A stretch of DNA of 64,000 nt from JANOYJ01 sp963792485 (lineage in GTDB: Bacteria; Pseudomonadota; Alphaproteobacteria; Rhizobiales; Rhizobiaceae), in the NCBI GenBank assembly GCA_963792485.1, contig CAWBWL010000007.1:682001-746000 (forward strand), read 5' to 3'. The notes below the pieces were generated by a model. That model was given only the letters and a program-made list of their open reading frames with translations, did not search any database and was not told the DNA's origin. Shown here piece by piece: positions 63,085 through 64,000 of this stretch. How positions within the stretch are numbered: position 1 is the first letter of the stretch; each line of letters begins with the position of its first letter. Position numbers and translations under genes: made by a program.

Positions 63085-64000
63085 CAGCCATGACGGATCC
63101 TCGGATTGATGAGACCGTAGATGAGATCGATCATCAGGTTGAAAACAATGACCATCATGGCGATCAGCATGATGCCGCCTTGCAGTGCCGGATAATCGCG
63201 GCGGCTGATCGATTCAATCAGCCATTTGCCCACTCCGGGCCACGAAAATATCGTTTCGGTCAGCACCGCGCCCGCCAGCAGCGTTCCCGCCTGCAGGCCG
63301 ATCACGGTGACCACCGGGATCAGCGCATTGCGCAGCGCATGCACGCCAATGACGCGGCGCGTCGACAGGCCCTTGGCCCGCGCGGTGCGCACATAATCCT
63401 CCTCCAGCACTTCCAGCATGGAGGAACGCGTCATGCGCGCAATGACGGCAAGCGGCACGGTGCCGAGCACAATCGTCGGCAGGATGAGATGGCGCACAGC
63501 GTCCCAGAACGCGCCTTTCTGCCCCGAGAGCACCGAGTCGATCAGCGCGAAACCGGTGACCGGCTGGATAGAAATATTTGATCAGATCGACCCGCCCCGA
63601 CACCGGCGTCAGACCGAGCATGTTGGACATCACCAGAATGAGGATCAGCCCCCACCAGAAGATCGGCATGGAATAGCCGGTGAGCGCCAATCCCATTAGC
63701 GACTGGTCATAAATTCCGCCGCGCTTCCACGCCGCAATCACCCCGGCCGGCACGCCGAGGAGGATCGCGAAGATCATGGCGCACAGCGTCAGTTCGAGCG
63801 TTGCCGGAAACAGTTTCAGGAACTCTTCGAGGATCGGCGATTTGGAGACCAGCGAGACGCCGAAATCGCCCTGCAGAATGTTCGACACATAATCGTAAAA
63901 CTGCTTCCACACCGGCTGGTCGAGGCCCATTTCATGGCGCAGTTCCGCGAGGCGCTCCGGCGATATGCCGCGCTCGCCGCGGCGCACTTCGATCGGGTCG
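63084..64000 (-). CDS. Peptide ABC transporter permease DppB-like, 5' end missing
   Basis: The frame enters from beyond base 64000 (DPIEVRRGERGISPERLAEL, MGLDQPVWKQFYDYV), so the N-terminus is not in the window. Membrane helices ELTLCAMIFAILLGVPAGVI and MPIFWWGLILILVMSNMLGL; after one extra base near 63567 the sense continues PVTGFALIDSVLSGQKG, then DYVRTARAKGLSTRRVIGVH (EAA loop) and TIFSWPGVGKWLIESISRRD, ending IYGLINPRIRHG. Typical of DppB/OppB permeases. Confidence 0.87.

Overview
The window is chromosomal DNA of an alphaproteobacterium, almost certainly of the order Hyphomicrobiales (Rhizobiales). The evidence is gene order and repeats, not a search. The left end runs pleC-like kinase / EF-hand protein / glnE / two-component pair / degP / mscS / ccmH-F-E-I, close to the cycHJKL-degP-glnE-pleC neighbourhood of Sinorhizobium. 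A feuNPQ-like group follows, and three families of palindromic repeats of the kind common in rhizobial genomes are present. Base composition is GC-rich and coding density is high. No tRNA, rRNA, CRISPR array, integrase or transposase was seen.

Layout. 1-18.2 kb: conserved core genes for cell-cycle signalling, glutamine synthetase control, envelope proteolysis, cytochrome c maturation and two-component systems. 18.2-33.6 kb: a complete RcGTA-type gene transfer agent cluster, all on the minus strand and read from right to left. Its order is small-terminase-like gp1, large terminase, portal, DUF6107-like membrane protein, prohead protease, major capsid, head-tail connector proteins, major tail protein, tail chaperones, tape measure and gp12-gp15, then a holin-like membrane ORF. 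33.9-37.8 kb: a class A penicillin-binding protein, a DUF1214/DUF1254 pair and a small coiled protein. 38-43 kb: an SLC13 transporter, glycerate kinase and gamma-glutamyltransferase. 43-50 kb: small regulator/VOC/YCII modules, a DNA repair methyltransferase, a trypsin-fold protein lacking its catalytic triad, a hydrolase and membrane proteins. 50-59 kb: DUF2336 protein, DHFR-like reductase, DUF1491, peptidoglycan-binding protein, DivJ-like kinase, DUF5330 and SufE. 59-64 kb: small genes and a dppBCDF-type peptide ABC transporter.

How it fits together. The GTA genes are mostly chained by 1-8 bp overlaps, which implies one translationally coupled operon. The chain is interrupted at three junctions by a ~175-bp mosaic palindrome. 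A second palindrome family sits inside the prohead protease reading frame, where it is translated. A PleC-like and a DivJ-like kinase lie on either side of the GTA cluster. In related bacteria these control DivK and, through CckA, CtrA, the regulator on which GTA expression depends in Rhodobacter.

Caution. About 36 single-base indels, mostly insertions, can be inferred by matching protein frames. They cluster in 18.3-25.4 kb and 59.0-63.6 kb; 0.8-18 kb and 25.4-40 kb show none. Removing them restores full-length proteins of the usual family sizes, and no in-frame nonsense mutations were seen. Local sequence error is therefore at least as likely as gene decay, and the frameshifted genes are annotated over their full restored span.
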